Shown here: piece after piece, positions 1 through 8,157 of the stretch
How the letters are laid out: each line of letters opens with the position of its first letter
Numbering within the stretch: the stretch's first letter is position 1
DNA from: a virus
Reading direction: 5' to 3' (one strand)
Length of the DNA: 64,000 nt
IMG/VR virus record: IMGVR_UViG_3300014839_001411
Span: 1-64,000 of that record
Program-made: the position numbers and the translations under genes
Notes under the pieces: model-generated
The model's input: only the letters and a program-made list of their open reading frames with translations
Databases searched by the model: none
What the model was told of the DNA's origin: nothing

Positions 1-255
1 CTAATTTGAAATTTGCCGTTTAAAGTATAAAGCTTCTTCGTATGTAAGGGTTAGAGAATAGAAGCGGCCTTCGGGATGAGTTGATCCGATAAAAGTTGAA
101 ACCCCAACGAGTTCCCACCCTTCCGCGCCTAACTCATTTAGTACATGAGCAATTTCGCTATAAGACCTATGTGTTCCGCCCATATTAATACTCCACTTGA
201 AATCTGATTTCTCGTCTCTAGTTGCACTTAACCGAAGGTATTCCCATTTCTGCAT
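1..255 (-). CDS. DUF4177-like small protein
   Basis: 84 residues. It opens MQKWEYLRL and carries an LNELGAEGWELVGV segment, which is the signature of DUF4177 proteins (small, single-domain, function unknown). The ATG at 255 is preferred to the upstream in-frame ATG at 270 because AAGGAGATAACT directly precedes it. The stop TAG is complete at the left edge. It lies on the same strand as the membrane protein at 303-1118. No phage link is visible, so it could be host DNA or cargo. Confidence 0.7.
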   Translation of the reverse strand: MQKWEYLRLSATRDEKSDFKWSINMGGTHRSYSEIAHVLNELGAEGWELVGVSTFIGSTHPEGRFYSLTLTYEEALYFKRQISN

Positions 256-302
256 AGTTATCTCCTTCACATAAAGCCAAACCTAATCGCTGGGTTTAAT
301 TT

Positions 303-1118
303 TCATGTGGACATCACTTCAAAAATAGGTTCTCCATTTTCAATTGTCAACTGCACTGAATAATCCTTATGCCATCCATGTTTGTCTTGCAATTCAATTT
401 TGATAAGATAGTTGTCCCCAACTAATTTCAAATTGCCTTTTAGTGGCTCAAAAATATTCTGAGTATAACTATCATCACTGAAAATATAGAAAACTCTACT
501 TCCTAGCTCTCTAATAACAAGATATAAACCTTCAGCTTTTCCATTAGCCTTGATAATAATTTCTTCTTGATGCAAATCGGGGGTTGGTTTACCTACCCAG
601 CGCGATTTTTCATGTAATATGGTTTTCCCGTTAGTAAATATTAATCTCGCATGTATATCCTCTGCGTCCCTAGTGCCTTTTCCATTCAATACCTTATTTC
701 TAAATTCCACATAATACACCTCAAATCTCGTCCCCTGACTTCTATATCTAATGTCAGGATTTATAATCCTTGTTATTGGATCTGTAGTTAACCCCGTCGT
801 ACCAGATGCCATACCATTTAGTTCTAACCACTCAAATCCAATCAATGTAGTTGGCATATATCCCTTGCAAACATGTTCAGCAACTACATTTGGTTGAATG
901 TTGTGGATTTCATCTAAGGCGGATTGTAAGTCCATGAAGTGCCATAACACACCAATCAAAACAAATATAACAGCAAGAGAAGTACCTACAGTTTTCCATG
1001 TTCCTAAAGTAGGAGGATTACTAGTTAAGCCAATGGCTTGTGGAATGGCCCACCAAAGGACACCCATGACCATCATAAGTGCCTTTCTGAGGTTCTTCCA
1101 TCCAAACTTTGTACCCAT
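303..1118 (-). CDS. Hypothetical protein with two N-terminal membrane segments
   Basis: 271 residues, not recognised. Residues about 12-32 and 45-62 are hydrophobic and look like two transmembrane helices. The remaining ~200 residues are a soluble, beta-rich-looking domain (for example GTRFEVYYVEFRN and LKLVGDNYLIKIELQD), probably extracytoplasmic or cytoplasmic sensory in nature. A G-rich tract precedes the chosen ATG, so the start is uncertain. Codon use is AT-richer than in the phage core. It lies in the segment that lacks the phage palindrome. Confidence 0.6.
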   Translation of the reverse strand: MGTKFGWKNLRKALMMVMGVLWWAIPQAIGLTSNPPTLGTWKTVGTSLAVIFVLIGVLWHFMDLQSALDEIHNIQPNVVAEHVCKGYMPTTLIGFEWLELNGMASGTTGLTTDPITRIINPDIRYRSQGTRFEVYYVEFRNKVLNGKGTRDAEDIHARLIFTNGKTILHEKSRWVGKPTPDLHQEEIIIKANGKAEGLYLVIRELGSRVFYIFSDDSYTQNIFEPLKGNLKLVGDNYLIKIELQDKHGWHKDYSVQLTIENGEPIFEVMST

Positions 1119-1300
1119 ACCCCCATTTTACCCCTCTGTGCGTCAAATGTACGGCACCACCGCCACCGGCGGCCAGTACGCCTAAAAAAGGGCGGATTCT
1201 CTTCGTTTTTTTTGTATTTTTTCCCAAAGATTGTCTATGCCGATTATAGCGGAATGTAGCTATAATACATATTAATCTTTGACCGTCTATAAGTAATTAA

Positions 1301-1336
1301 GCCGCCAAATGCCGGATAAACACCTAGTTGGGCGGC
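1301..1336 (+). repeat. attC-like inverted element, copy A
   Basis: A 36-nt element that begins GCCGCCA, has an internal CCGG and ends GTTGGGCGGC. GTTGGGC fits the GTTRRRY core of integron attC sites, and the ends pair (GCCGCC with GGCGGC). A second copy on the opposite strand lies at 2000-2041, so the pair brackets the gene at 1379-2071. The R'' box expected of a true attC is poor, so this is a resemblance only. Confidence 0.35.
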
Positions 1337-1378
1337 AATAGTTCTCAACAATCTGATAATTAGAAAGGTTATTTGATT

Positions 1379-2071
1379 ATGATATATCAATGTAACTCTC
1401 AAGATTATCTATGCATGGTAAATCAATATTCCACTCTTATACTTGTCATTGTTACAATGGCATATGTATTATTTACAAGAAGAATGGTTGTTGAAATGCG
1501 AAAAGCTCGTGAACAAGAAATGGAACCGGTAATACTTACTACAATAATAGCGATTGGTGCAAAGGAGTGTAAGCTAAGGATACAAAATGTTGGATTTGGG
1601 CCTGCGATAAATATGAAAGCAGAAATAACTAATAAAGCGGATCGGGGTGACACTCAAATTTGGAATTATCCTGCAATGATATCTAATGGATATGAAGATT
1701 TCTTTCTCCCAATTAATATTACAAGTAATATTCCTAAAAATAACCAAAATTCAGAAAATATTGAAAAAATAATTATTGTATTATCTTGGTCAAACATTTT
1801 TGAAAAAGGACATTCTGAGAAAAGAGAATTATTTCTTAATTATCAAAATAATGATTGGTATAAAACGCATCAAATAATTCAACCAAAAGATTTACTTAAT
1901 CAACTTAATGATATTAGGATTGAGTTAAAAGGTATAAAAGAAGAATTTGAAAATAGTAAAAGATTTGAAAAAGAAGAAATAATTAACTTATTAGAAAAAG
2001 CCGCCCAACCTGCGCGTGCACCGGATGCTCCAACTGGCGGCAAAAAATCACGCCGCAGAAAAGCTGCATAA
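1379..2071 (+). CDS. Hypothetical N-terminally membrane-anchored protein
   Basis: 230 residues with one N-terminal membrane helix (STLILVIVTMAYVLF), a soluble beta-rich middle and a predicted coiled-coil stretch (ELKGIKEEFENSKRFEKEEIINL, given here in parts: ELKGIKEEFE, NSKRFEKEE). The body is very AT-rich, but the last 25 codons are GC-rich and encode a basic Ala/Pro/Arg/Lys tail. That tail overlaps the attC-like copy B at 2000-2041, so the original C terminus may have been replaced by element sequence. The start is ATG at 1379 rather than the TTG at 1373. Not recognised. Confidence 0.6.
   Translation: MIYQCNSQDYLCMVNQYSTLILVIVTMAYVLFTRRMVVEMRKAREQEMEPVILTTIIAIGAKECKLRIQNVGFGPAINMKAEITNKADRGDTQIWNYPAMISNGYEDFFLPINITSNIPKNNQNSENIEKIIIVLSWSNIFEKGHSEKRELFLNYQNNDWYKTHQIIQPKDLLNQLNDIRIELKGIKEEFENSKRFEKEEIINLLEKAAQPARAPDAPTGGKKSRRRKAA
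2000..2041 (-). repeat. attC-like inverted element, copy B
   Basis: On the minus strand this 42-nt element begins GCCGCCA, contains CCGG and ends GTTGGGCGGC, the same architecture as copy A at 1301-1336 but in opposite orientation. It lies inside the 3' end of the gene at 1379-2071 and supplies its GC-rich C-terminal codons. Confidence 0.35.
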
Positions 2072-2282
2072 TTTCAAAGCAATTTGCGGCGGCTTCGCTC
2101 GGCGCCGGTAACGCGCTTTCGTTAGCGATCTGTAAATAACTCCATTTGTTCTTGGTTTAGGTAGTACTTTCTAGATTTGAAAATAGTATTTCGATAGAAT
2201 AAGGAATCTGACGTGTTGATTCCGACCCACTTTCGGAAGTCCTTTATTTACATCTATGCGGTGTTTCTTTCTCCAAATATTC

Positions 2283-4631
2283 TTATGGTAGAGAATACGT
2301 GATGATCAATTGCGGCTGACTTCCCGCAGTCGCATTTCCGCTGAAGAACAGCATATAGTCTGCTTTGTTGTTATTGTTGGTCGGCAGTGCGAAGTACAGG
2401 CGCAGTTGCGTCAGGTTGGTTTTGTTGACGTCGTTTCTTCCAGTCACATTCAAGGTTGCACTGTACCAACCGCTGACAGGCGTTGCTCCAAAACTGCCGA
2501 TCTCGTTCGCTGTAGCCGTAGCATTGAAATCCGCCAACTCCAAGGCCGGACTTATGCCGAAGTAACCTGTGCGGATATCAGCGTACAAGGTGCTTAGGAT
2601 GGAAAACGGATTGGTTCCAACCGGTGAGCCGCTTGGCTTGATCTTGAGTACAGCGGACTGGATGACAACCGTATCGGGTAGTGAAACCGTGTTGAAGGAT
2701 AGGATGGCGCGGTACTGGCGATTGAGATTGTCATCACCGAGTTTATACGTAGTGGCGGTCGAGTTCAGCGAGCCACCCTTGCTAGTGCCTTTGGCGGATT
2801 CGAGGATCCAACCGTCATAGGAAGCGCTGGATATGAAACTGACGATGTCTACATAGTTCTGGTTGAGTTGATCGGTGGTGAGGATGCTGGAGTAGGTACG
2901 GCACAAAGGATTGAATGTTATACCGGATTTATTCGGAGTGACTGTGCCAGACCAGTCATAGGGAACCGTAATCGCGTAGCGGCCATTGCTGGCAGAGGTA
3001 ACGGTTTTGGCTAAGCCATTGATGTAGAAATGCAGCACCACGCCTGCATCTCCGGCGCTACCAGAAATGAGAAGAGGACAAAGTTGGGGCACCGAGGCAC
3101 AGTTCGTTGCAGCATAGTCTTGGTTGATTTGATTTGCCGCCACCTTGCTATAGGTGCGGCTGGCTGGTGTAAAGACGAAGCGGGCCTTAGATGGCTTAAC
3201 GGCACCAGACCAGTTATAGGGTACGGTAATTGTATAGTGGCCGCTGCTATTGGCAGAGGTCGAGCCACCGGTATAGGCGAGAGTGGCATTTGCGCCGCCT
3301 GCACCCAAACTGCCTGAAATAGTGTAAGTGTTCAGCGTCGCCGTGAAGTTCTGTCCGGTTAAGTCGGCGGTGACAGGGGTTGTGCTGTAATCATAGTCAA
3401 CAGGTGAGAAAGTAGTGCCCGTCAGCGAAGGCGTGATAATACCGGACCACCCATAGGGCACGGTAATTATATAGTGGCCGCTGCTATTGGCAGAGGTCGA
3501 ACCACCGGTATAGGTGAGAGTGGCATTTGCGCCACCCGCGCCCAAACTGCCGGAGATGGTAACGGTACAAACATGGGTTCCCTGCATACTGGGAATACTG
3601 TTCAGCCAAGACTGAAAAGGCGCATCGCTTGGTTCGCACAGATTGGTGTCGGCGAACTCAAAGTATTGTAAGTAGGTTAGGTTTTCAAAAGAAACAGGCA
3701 AGCTGCCGCTCAGTTGATTAGAAGAGAGTCCAAGTTGTATTAGTTGGGTCAGGTTGCCTAGTTCAGAAGGGACGCTTCCGCTCAGTTGGTTGTTAAAAAG
3801 GACAAGGTAAGAAAGGTTCCGCATGTTGCCCAGTTCGGGCGGGATGTTGCCACTCAGTTGGTTACTTTGGAGCCAAAGGGTACCTAGATTGGTCAGGTTG
3901 CCCAGTTCGGGCGGAATGTTGCCACTCAGTTGGTTGCTATCAAGGAAAAAGTACTCCAATTGGCTCAGGTTGCCCAGTTGAGGCGGGATGCTGCCACTCA
4001 GTTGGTTGTCACCGAGGCTAAGTTTTGTTAGTAGGGTCAGGTTGCCCAATTCAGCCGGGATGCTGCCACTCAGTTGGTTAAAACCGAGGTTAAGGTTTGT
4101 TAGTTGGGTCAGGTTGCCCAGTTCAGGCGGGATGCTGCCACTCAGTTGGTTACCACCGAGGCTAAGGTTTGTTAGTTGGGTCAGGTTGCCCAATTCAGCC
4201 GGGATGCTGCCACTCAGTTGGTTGTAATGGAGGCTAAGGTTTGTTAGTTGGGTCAGGTTGCCCAGTTGAGATGGAATGCTGCCGCTAAGTTGGTCGAATC
4301 CGAGAAGAAGCTCACCTACATACCCACTAACACAATTCACCGCATACCACGAGCAGGGGGTGTTCGTCTGCAGCCAGTTTGTATTGTTTGTCCAACTTGC
4401 GCCGTTCGTGCTGTTATAAAGCGCTACCAAGGCTTCGCATTCGCTCTGCGGGATTTCTGTCACCAATGAACAATCTGTTGTGACGCCGGGTGCGGTGAAA
4501 TTCTGATTGGTCAGCGACGATCCAACTAAGCCGGGCGCAGAGTTAAACGAGTGCGCTGAGGCGTTGCCGCTCGATATCGCCGCTATTAGCAAAACAGAGA
4601 AGATTATCGAAATTGGTTTTTTTGTGAACAT
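2283..4631 (-). CDS. Secreted leucine-rich-repeat protein with DNRLRE-type C terminus
   Basis: 782 residues. A Sec signal peptide (MFTKKPISIIFSVLLIAAISS, cleavage probably after NASA) is followed by an LRR N-cap (LVALYNSTNGASW) and about ten 24-residue LRRs of plant-like type (LSGSIPxELGNLTQLTNL). Then come three related beta-sandwich repeats (ISGSLGAGGANATLTYTGG type) and a C-terminal DNRLRE-like domain (YRAILSFNTVSLPDTVVIQSA). It is probably a cell-surface or secreted adhesion protein. The RBS GGGAGGG lies just upstream of the ATG. Such proteins are typical of bacterial chromosomes, which suggests host sequence. Confidence 0.85.
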   Translation of the reverse strand: MFTKKPISIIFSVLLIAAISSGNASAHSFNSAPGLVGSSLTNQNFTAPGVTTDCSLVTEIPQSECEALVALYNSTNGASWTNNTNWLQTNTPCSWYAVNCVSGYVGELLLGFDQLSGSIPSQLGNLTQLTNLSLHYNQLSGSIPAELGNLTQLTNLSLGGNQLSGSIPPELGNLTQLTNLNLGFNQLSGSIPAELGNLTLLTKLSLGDNQLSGSIPPQLGNLSQLEYFFLDSNQLSGNIPPELGNLTNLGTLWLQSNQLSGNIPPELGNMRNLSYLVLFNNQLSGSVPSELGNLTQLIQLGLSSNQLSGSLPVSFENLTYLQYFEFADTNLCEPSDAPFQSWLNSIPSMQGTHVCTVTISGSLGAGGANATLTYTGGSTSANSSGHYIITVPYGWSGIITPSLTGTTFSPVDYDYSTTPVTADLTGQNFTATLNTYTISGSLGAGGANATLAYTGGSTSANSSGHYTITVPYNWSGAVKPSKARFVFTPASRTYSKVAANQINQDYAATNCASVPQLCPLLISGSAGDAGVVLHFYINGLAKTVTSASNGRYAITVPYDWSGTVTPNKSGITFNPLCRTYSSILTTDQLNQNYVDIVSFISSASYDGWILESAKGTSKGGSLNSTATTYKLGDDNLNRQYRAILSFNTVSLPDTVVIQSAVLKIKPSGSPVGTNPFSILSTLYADIRTGYFGISPALELADFNATATANEIGSFGATPVSGWYSATLNVTGRNDVNKTNLTQLRLYFALPTNNNNKADYMLFFSGNATAGSQPQLIITYSLP

Positions 4632-4947
4632 GGCAACCCTCCCGGGTGCGATGAATGGCTAATAACAATCCGCATCAACTTCAACGTAAAATATAATATT
4701 ACTTTACACCGTTTTACGATGCATTCAAAGTGATGTTTGTCACTTTCATCGCCCTTCGCCACTTCACTTGCTTTAGACAGCTTTTCCTGGCTGTTCCCTT
4801 CGGGGTCGCGGTCGCAAGCTCTCGATAAAAACCCCAACGGTTTGCGTTATTGGCAGGTGGGCTACACGACTAAACGGGAATTAAGATCGTAAGGTGCTAA
4901 TTAGAACAAGTGTGCTATAATTATTCATCTTACCAGTAGGAGTACAA
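4632..4947. other. Intergenic region between LRR gene and phage-like genes
   Basis: 316 bases without a convincing gene. The first ~100 bases should hold the minus-strand promoter of the LRR gene (AT-rich, around 4680-4720, no clear consensus pair). The last 50 hold the plus-strand promoter of the 4948 gene. This is a natural place to look for an attachment site, but I see no direct repeat that proves one. Confidence 0.4.
4904..4921 (+). promoter_or_regulatory. Promoter with GAACA spacer element
   Basis: A consensus -10 TATAAT (4916-4921) is preceded by GAACAAGTGTGC (4904-4915). The -35 is poor (GGTGCT). The same GAACA-to-GC-to-TATAAT arrangement is seen at 15453, 25840, 31418 and 58036, so activation or repression through the GAACA element is likely. 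Confidence 0.6.
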
Positions 4948-5319
4948 ATGGCCCCAACAAAACTATCCATTGCAACGTTGATCGCAACCCTCACCGGACG
5001 CTCCGTGGCGTCCCTGATGAACGGCCCGTCTGCCATTCAGGACACAGATATTCCCGGCCTGGTTGCCAACATCACTTCCGCTCTTGCGCCTGGAGATGTG
5101 TTCCCGACGACCGTTTTGTCGAAGTACGTTTCCGGTGACACCGCAGATGTTATCGCCGATGCTGCCGGAATGCTGCCCGCTGATGTGTTTACTGGTGCAC
5201 CCGGAGTGGCGAAACTCGTCGCCTGGGCAGTTGCCAACATGACGGCAATTGCTGCGGGGACTGGCGGCACAACGGCCTTAGCTGCTTGGGCCACTGCGCA
5301 CGGATACACCCATTCCTAG
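4948..5319 (+). CDS. Hypothetical protein, first of a paralogous pair
   Basis: 123 residues, not recognised. The segment LMNGPSAIQDTDIPGLVANITSALAPGDVFPTTVL (quoted in parts: MNGPSAIQDTDI, LVANITSALAP, DVFPTTVL) is mirrored in the next gene (FTDGPMALTSSDI, LMANLSLLVWP, ELFSATAL), so the two are tandem paralogues. It is rich in Ala, Thr and Gly and lacks a signal peptide. The RBS AGGAG is nine bases before the ATG. It is driven by the TATAAT promoter at 4916 and shares a terminator with the following gene. Confidence 0.7.
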   Translation: MAPTKLSIATLIATLTGRSVASLMNGPSAIQDTDIPGLVANITSALAPGDVFPTTVLSKYVSGDTADVIADAAGMLPADVFTGAPGVAKLVAWAVANMTAIAAGTGGTTALAAWATAHGYTHS

Positions 5320-5329
5320 GAGATAACGC

Positions 5330-5548
5330 ATGACAATTCCTTTACGAGTACCTACCGCCGCGGGCATCGGAAATGCCCTTTCTGTTCTTCAAGGCCACGC
5401 TGAACCACAGTTTACTGATGGCCCGATGGCACTGACGAGCAGTGACATCGCCGCTTTGATGGCGAACCTTTCATTACTGGTTTGGCCGGAGGAACTGTTC
5501 TCCGCCACAGCACTGCGAGCTTGGTATACCCGGGCTGGTCCATCCTAG
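5330..5548 (+). CDS. Hypothetical protein, shorter paralogue of the upstream gene
   Basis: 72 residues. It aligns to the first half of the 4948 product (DGPMALTSSDIAALMANL against NGPSAIQDTDIPGLVANI) and then stops, so it is a short duplicate. It starts ten bases after the upstream stop, with RBS AGGAGATAACGC. Function unknown. The conserved core suggests a small assembly or binding module. Confidence 0.65.
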   Translation: MTIPLRVPTAAGIGNALSVLQGHAEPQFTDGPMALTSSDIAALMANLSLLVWPEELFSATALRAWYTRAGPS

Positions 5549-5556
5549 TTCTAACA

Positions 5557-5584
5557 AAAGAGCGTCCGCAAGGACGCTCTTTTT
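5557..5584. terminator. Bidirectional intrinsic terminator
   Basis: The stem GAGCGTCC with GCAA loop and GGACGCTC is followed by TTTTT on + and by TTTT on -. It separates the plus-strand pair (4948-5548) from the converging minus-strand gene ending at 5583. Confidence 0.9.
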
Positions 5585-5750
5585 AGTTACCACCAAAGAA
5601 TATGGCTCTAAACAATATTCCCGAAGCTATAAGCGCAGCGCCTCCACAAAAGACCACCATCAAAAGCAGGATCATCGTGCGGGTCATTTTTGCGACTTGC
5701 GATTTACTTAGAGAGGGCGTTGGCGTGGGTTGAGTAGGCATGCCTGTCAT
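5583..5750 (-). CDS. Small single-span membrane protein
   Basis: 55 residues: a Thr/Pro-rich N terminus (MTGMPTQPTPTPSLSKSQ), a basic patch, then one hydrophobic helix (MILLLMVVFCGGAALIASGI) and a short tail. No family recognised. It could be a small holin-like or accessory membrane protein, but nothing in the sequence proves that. The stop codon lies in the U-run of the shared terminator. The RBS is weak, and a second ATG at codon 22 is possible. Confidence 0.5.
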   Translation of the reverse strand: MTGMPTQPTPTPSLSKSQVAKMTRTMILLLMVVFCGGAALIASGILFRAIFFGGN

Positions 5751-5810
5751 TGTAGCACTTCATTGGTTCGTAACGCCTCTTTGTGATACAATGCGCTTAT
5801 GAGACGCAAG

Positions 5811-6056
5811 TTACTTGCGAATTCTTGTCTCCAGCATCGAGATGAAGGCTGGAGAAGGGCTTTTATCAAGAGTTTGGATGGCGGCAAAATAGTTTGAGCG
5901 AATGCGACCAAAGTTATTTGCCGGGACAAAGACGTACGTTCTGTCTTTGATCCGAACACGAAGGTACGCCGGGTGAGGTATAGCCTCACCCTTTTTTGTT
6001 TTTACCCAGATGTCGAAAGCAGTCCGATCCTTTGCGACAACGGCGATGTCATTCAT
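5811..6056 (-). CDS. Hypothetical protein downstream of the ligase
   Basis: 81 residues, not recognised: basic, no membrane segment. The start at 6056 (MNDIAVVAKDR) overlaps the stop of the ligase gene by eight bases (ATGAATGA), so translation is probably coupled to the ligase. It is the last gene of the 5.8-13.8 kb minus-strand block. Confidence 0.6.
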   Translation of the reverse strand: MNDIAVVAKDRTAFDIWVKTKKGEAIPHPAYLRVRIKDRTYVFVPANNFGRIRSNYFAAIQTLDKSPSPAFISMLETRIRK

Positions 6057-7272
6057 TGATGATCTCAATGAAGCGTGCATGCCAGGCGCAACCACCTTCG
6101 GTGAAGCCCTGTGAACAGATCTTGACCTTCAGTGGGCCTTGAGAGAAGCGGTGCTTGATCTCGCGTTTGTCTTCCATGGTGAAACCCGTCCCGACTGAAC
6201 CCAATGGTTTCCCGTCCAGACTGGTGATTGTCATAGCACCAAAAGCGTGTCCCTGCCCCGTAGTTGTAGTAAGCGCGGTGACCATCGCATCGAATTCGTT
6301 CAGGTACTTGGTACGAACATACCCATCATCCGCGCGCTTGCCGGCGTACAAAGGCAGACCAACCCTGAACCAAACTTCCCCTTCGTGCTCCAGTTCCTTC
6401 TGGGTTGCGCAAAGGTGAGCTTTCTCTTCAGTGGTACGCGCAGTCGGAAGATAGGCGATCTTGTAACCAGAAGGTTTTGCAATGCGCTGGGCAATGATCC
6501 TGCCCCGCTCAATACGCTCCTTCTGCGTAGGAAGATTGGTTCCTGTGTGCCACAAGCAGGAGAACACATAATACATCTGCTGCGGCGGGGCAGAGTTTCC
6601 GGCGTCGGAATTAGCCGTAAGCGCCTGTGGTCCAGTGCGATGTTCCTTACCCTTCAAGTCCAGATAAGTAAGCTCACCTTCGAGAACGAATGGACCAAAG
6701 CCTTCTGCTTCCTCTCTCAAGGCAGCATCGATCTCTGCGCAAGGCGCGCCGTTCAGTTTCATCTGGCGAGACTGATAATAGACTTCGTTCGGCGTCGCGA
6801 AAACGATCAACTTGTTCCCGTCGATCTTGGGCTGACCCCAGTAACCCAAATTGTTGATGTAGTACTCGCGGGTCTTCAATCCGTCAACCGGCTGCATGGG
6901 AGAAAACTTCCCGGGCTGCATGTCAGTAGGAAACTCCGCAATCATTCTGCATTCTTCGGCCACTGCTTGAGCAACCAGCGGTCCAACTTTAATTTCTATT
7001 CCGCCTTCCAAGACCACGCCCTCGAGACTGGCTGCCTTCATATAGAAACCGGCTGCCATTTCCGGGTAGCCGCAATTCATGGCTTGTTGAGCAAGAGCCA
7101 GGCATTTGGGTGCGGCAATGGACGTGCCGTAAAGCCCCAGGTAACTTGTTGCCCCCGCCCTACCCGGCATGTTCTGGAGATTGCCTACGATCACGCGTTC
7201 TTGCCAACGTTTGATGATCTCAGCCGGCACCTTCTTCACTTTCTTGGTATCAATATATTCTTGCAGGTTCAC
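6049..7272 (-). CDS. ATP-dependent DNA ligase
   Basis: 407 residues. The nucleotidyltransferase motif I KxDG is present as K149-I-D-G. YYVFSCLW fits motif III, and EGEVWFRV followed by YVRTKYLNEFDA fits motifs IV/V. A C-terminal OB-like region follows (GSVGTGFTMEDKREI). The length suits a compact phage ATP-dependent ligase. It would seal nicks during phage replication or repair. It starts at GTG (7270-7272), with ACGGAGG upstream, inside the end of the preceding gene. RNA ligase of the Rnl type is the main alternative. Confidence 0.8.
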   Translation of the reverse strand: MNLQEYIDTKKVKKVPAEIIKRWQERVIVGNLQNMPGRAGATSYLGLYGTSIAAPKCLALAQQAMNCGYPEMAAGFYMKAASLEGVVLEGGIEIKVGPLVAQAVAEECRMIAEFPTDMQPGKFSPMQPVDGLKTREYYINNLGYWGQPKIDGNKLIVFATPNEVYYQSRQMKLNGAPCAEIDAALREEAEGFGPFVLEGELTYLDLKGKEHRTGPQALTANSDAGNSAPPQQMYYVFSCLWHTGTNLPTQKERIERGRIIAQRIAKPSGYKIAYLPTARTTEEKAHLCATQKELEHEGEVWFRVGLPLYAGKRADDGYVRTKYLNEFDAMVTALTTTTGQGHAFGAMTITSLDGKPLGSVGTGFTMEDKREIKHRFSQGPLKVKICSQGFTEGGCAWHARFIEIINE

Positions 7273-7597
7273 GTTTGCCTCCGTTGAAACGACTTTCCTC
7301 TATGCGCTGCTTTTCCACTACGTCTTCGGTTTGGATGAGCGACACCACCCTTCTGACTGCTTCGTTGTAGGTTGGGGAAGGATGTTGATGAAGTCCATCC
7401 GCGAAACCTCTCAGAATAAGCTGGGTTTTTGCCAGCGAACGGTAACAGTCATAGAACCTGTTGAACCAGGTGGCATCCCAACTCGTGGCCGATGCGCTCT
7501 CGCGGTATTCCACTTCCGGAAGATACCCTTTACGCAGAAGCTCCACGAAACCTCTTCGCAAAAGAGCATCCGATGCCCTGACTTGTTTAGTTGCCAT
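7250..7597 (-). CDS. Hypothetical protein
   Basis: 115 residues, starting MATKQVRASDALLRRGF. It is predicted mainly helical, basic, without membrane segments or cysteine motifs. Not recognised. It overlaps the upstream gene by 11 bases and the ligase start by 23, so it belongs to the same coupled operon. The long upstream extension of the reading frame is a shadow of the neighbouring gene. Confidence 0.6.
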   Translation of the reverse strand: MATKQVRASDALLRRGFVELLRKGYLPEVEYRESASATSWDATWFNRFYDCYRSLAKTQLILRGFADGLHQHPSPTYNEAVRRVVSLIQTEDVVEKQRIEESRFNGGKREPARIY

Positions 7598-7829
7598 CAG
7601 GGAAGATATCCTCCAGAGCTTCGTAAGCCTCTTCGGCGGTGACCTTATCGGCGTCACCGAAGTCTGCGAAAACTTCGGAGACTTCGTATTCATCAATGTT
7701 TCCGAGTTTTTCGGAAATACTGCTGACCACTTTGGCCTGCAAGGCGCGCGCTTCCTTGAATTGTTTCCAAAGAGCATCAAACACTGCTTTCGACTTTTCG
7801 TTGAGCTGGGTGTACGGAGTAAGTTTCAT
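7587..7829 (-). CDS. Hypothetical acidic helical protein
   Basis: 80 residues, strongly acidic in the second half (VSEVFADFGDADKVTAEEAYEALE, here in parts: EVFADFGDAD, TAEEAYEALEDIF). Helical throughout by eye. RBS GAAAGGAATTC before the ATG. Not recognised. It overlaps both neighbours by a few bases. Confidence 0.6.
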   Translation of the reverse strand: MKLTPYTQLNEKSKAVFDALWKQFKEARALQAKVVSSISEKLGNIDEYEVSEVFADFGDADKVTAEEAYEALEDIFPDGN

Positions 7830-8155
7830 GAATTCCTTTCGTCGATCTCTTTTTGGATTTGTTCCGGCGTGATAAGCGCCGCAATAATTCTGAGCATGTT
7901 CTTGTATTTCACGCCTCTGGCTACCTGACAGATGCCGTCCGGAAATCCATTTTCTTTCAGCGCAGCATCCATAAGATTTCGGTACGCAATACGAATGTCC
8001 CTTGTTTTAGTCGGGTCGTACTTTGGGTTTTGTGTTTGTGTGCCAACAAAGCAATATGCAGTTTCCATGAAGTGACCTTGTTCGTGTTGCGCCATAAGGA
8101 TTGCATTTATTTCATCGCTCACAAGTGGATTTGATCTGTAAGAATATCTCGACAT
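7826..8155 (-). CDS. Hypothetical protein
   Basis: 109 residues. It contains AQHEQGHFMETAYCFVG, where a His-Glu-x2-His-like cluster (HEQGH) occurs, but there is no convincing metallopeptidase context. ATG at 8155 is chosen over GTG at 8161 because of spacing from GAGAGCGG. Unknown function; overlaps both neighbours by four bases or lies next to them. Confidence 0.55.
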   Translation of the reverse strand: MSRYSYRSNPLVSDEINAILMAQHEQGHFMETAYCFVGTQTQNPKYDPTKTRDIRIAYRNLMDAALKENGFPDGICQVARGVKYKNMLRIIAALITPEQIQKEIDERNS

Positions 8156-8157
8156 GA

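Noticed and set aside
1140-1200. GC-rich inverted repeat (GTACGGC...GCCAGTAC) as a third attC-like site
   Set aside because: Lacks the GTTRRRY core and the GCCGCCA...GTTGGGCGGC layout of the other two.
3690-4310. Regular DNA repeats every ~72 bp that might suggest a CRISPR or satellite array
   Set aside because: They are the codons of the leucine-rich repeats; no unique spacers and the frame is continuous.
6247-7287. 346-codon open frame on the plus strand opposite the ligase
   Set aside because: Antisense shadow: no RBS, no domain-like sequence, and the minus frame has clear ligase motifs.
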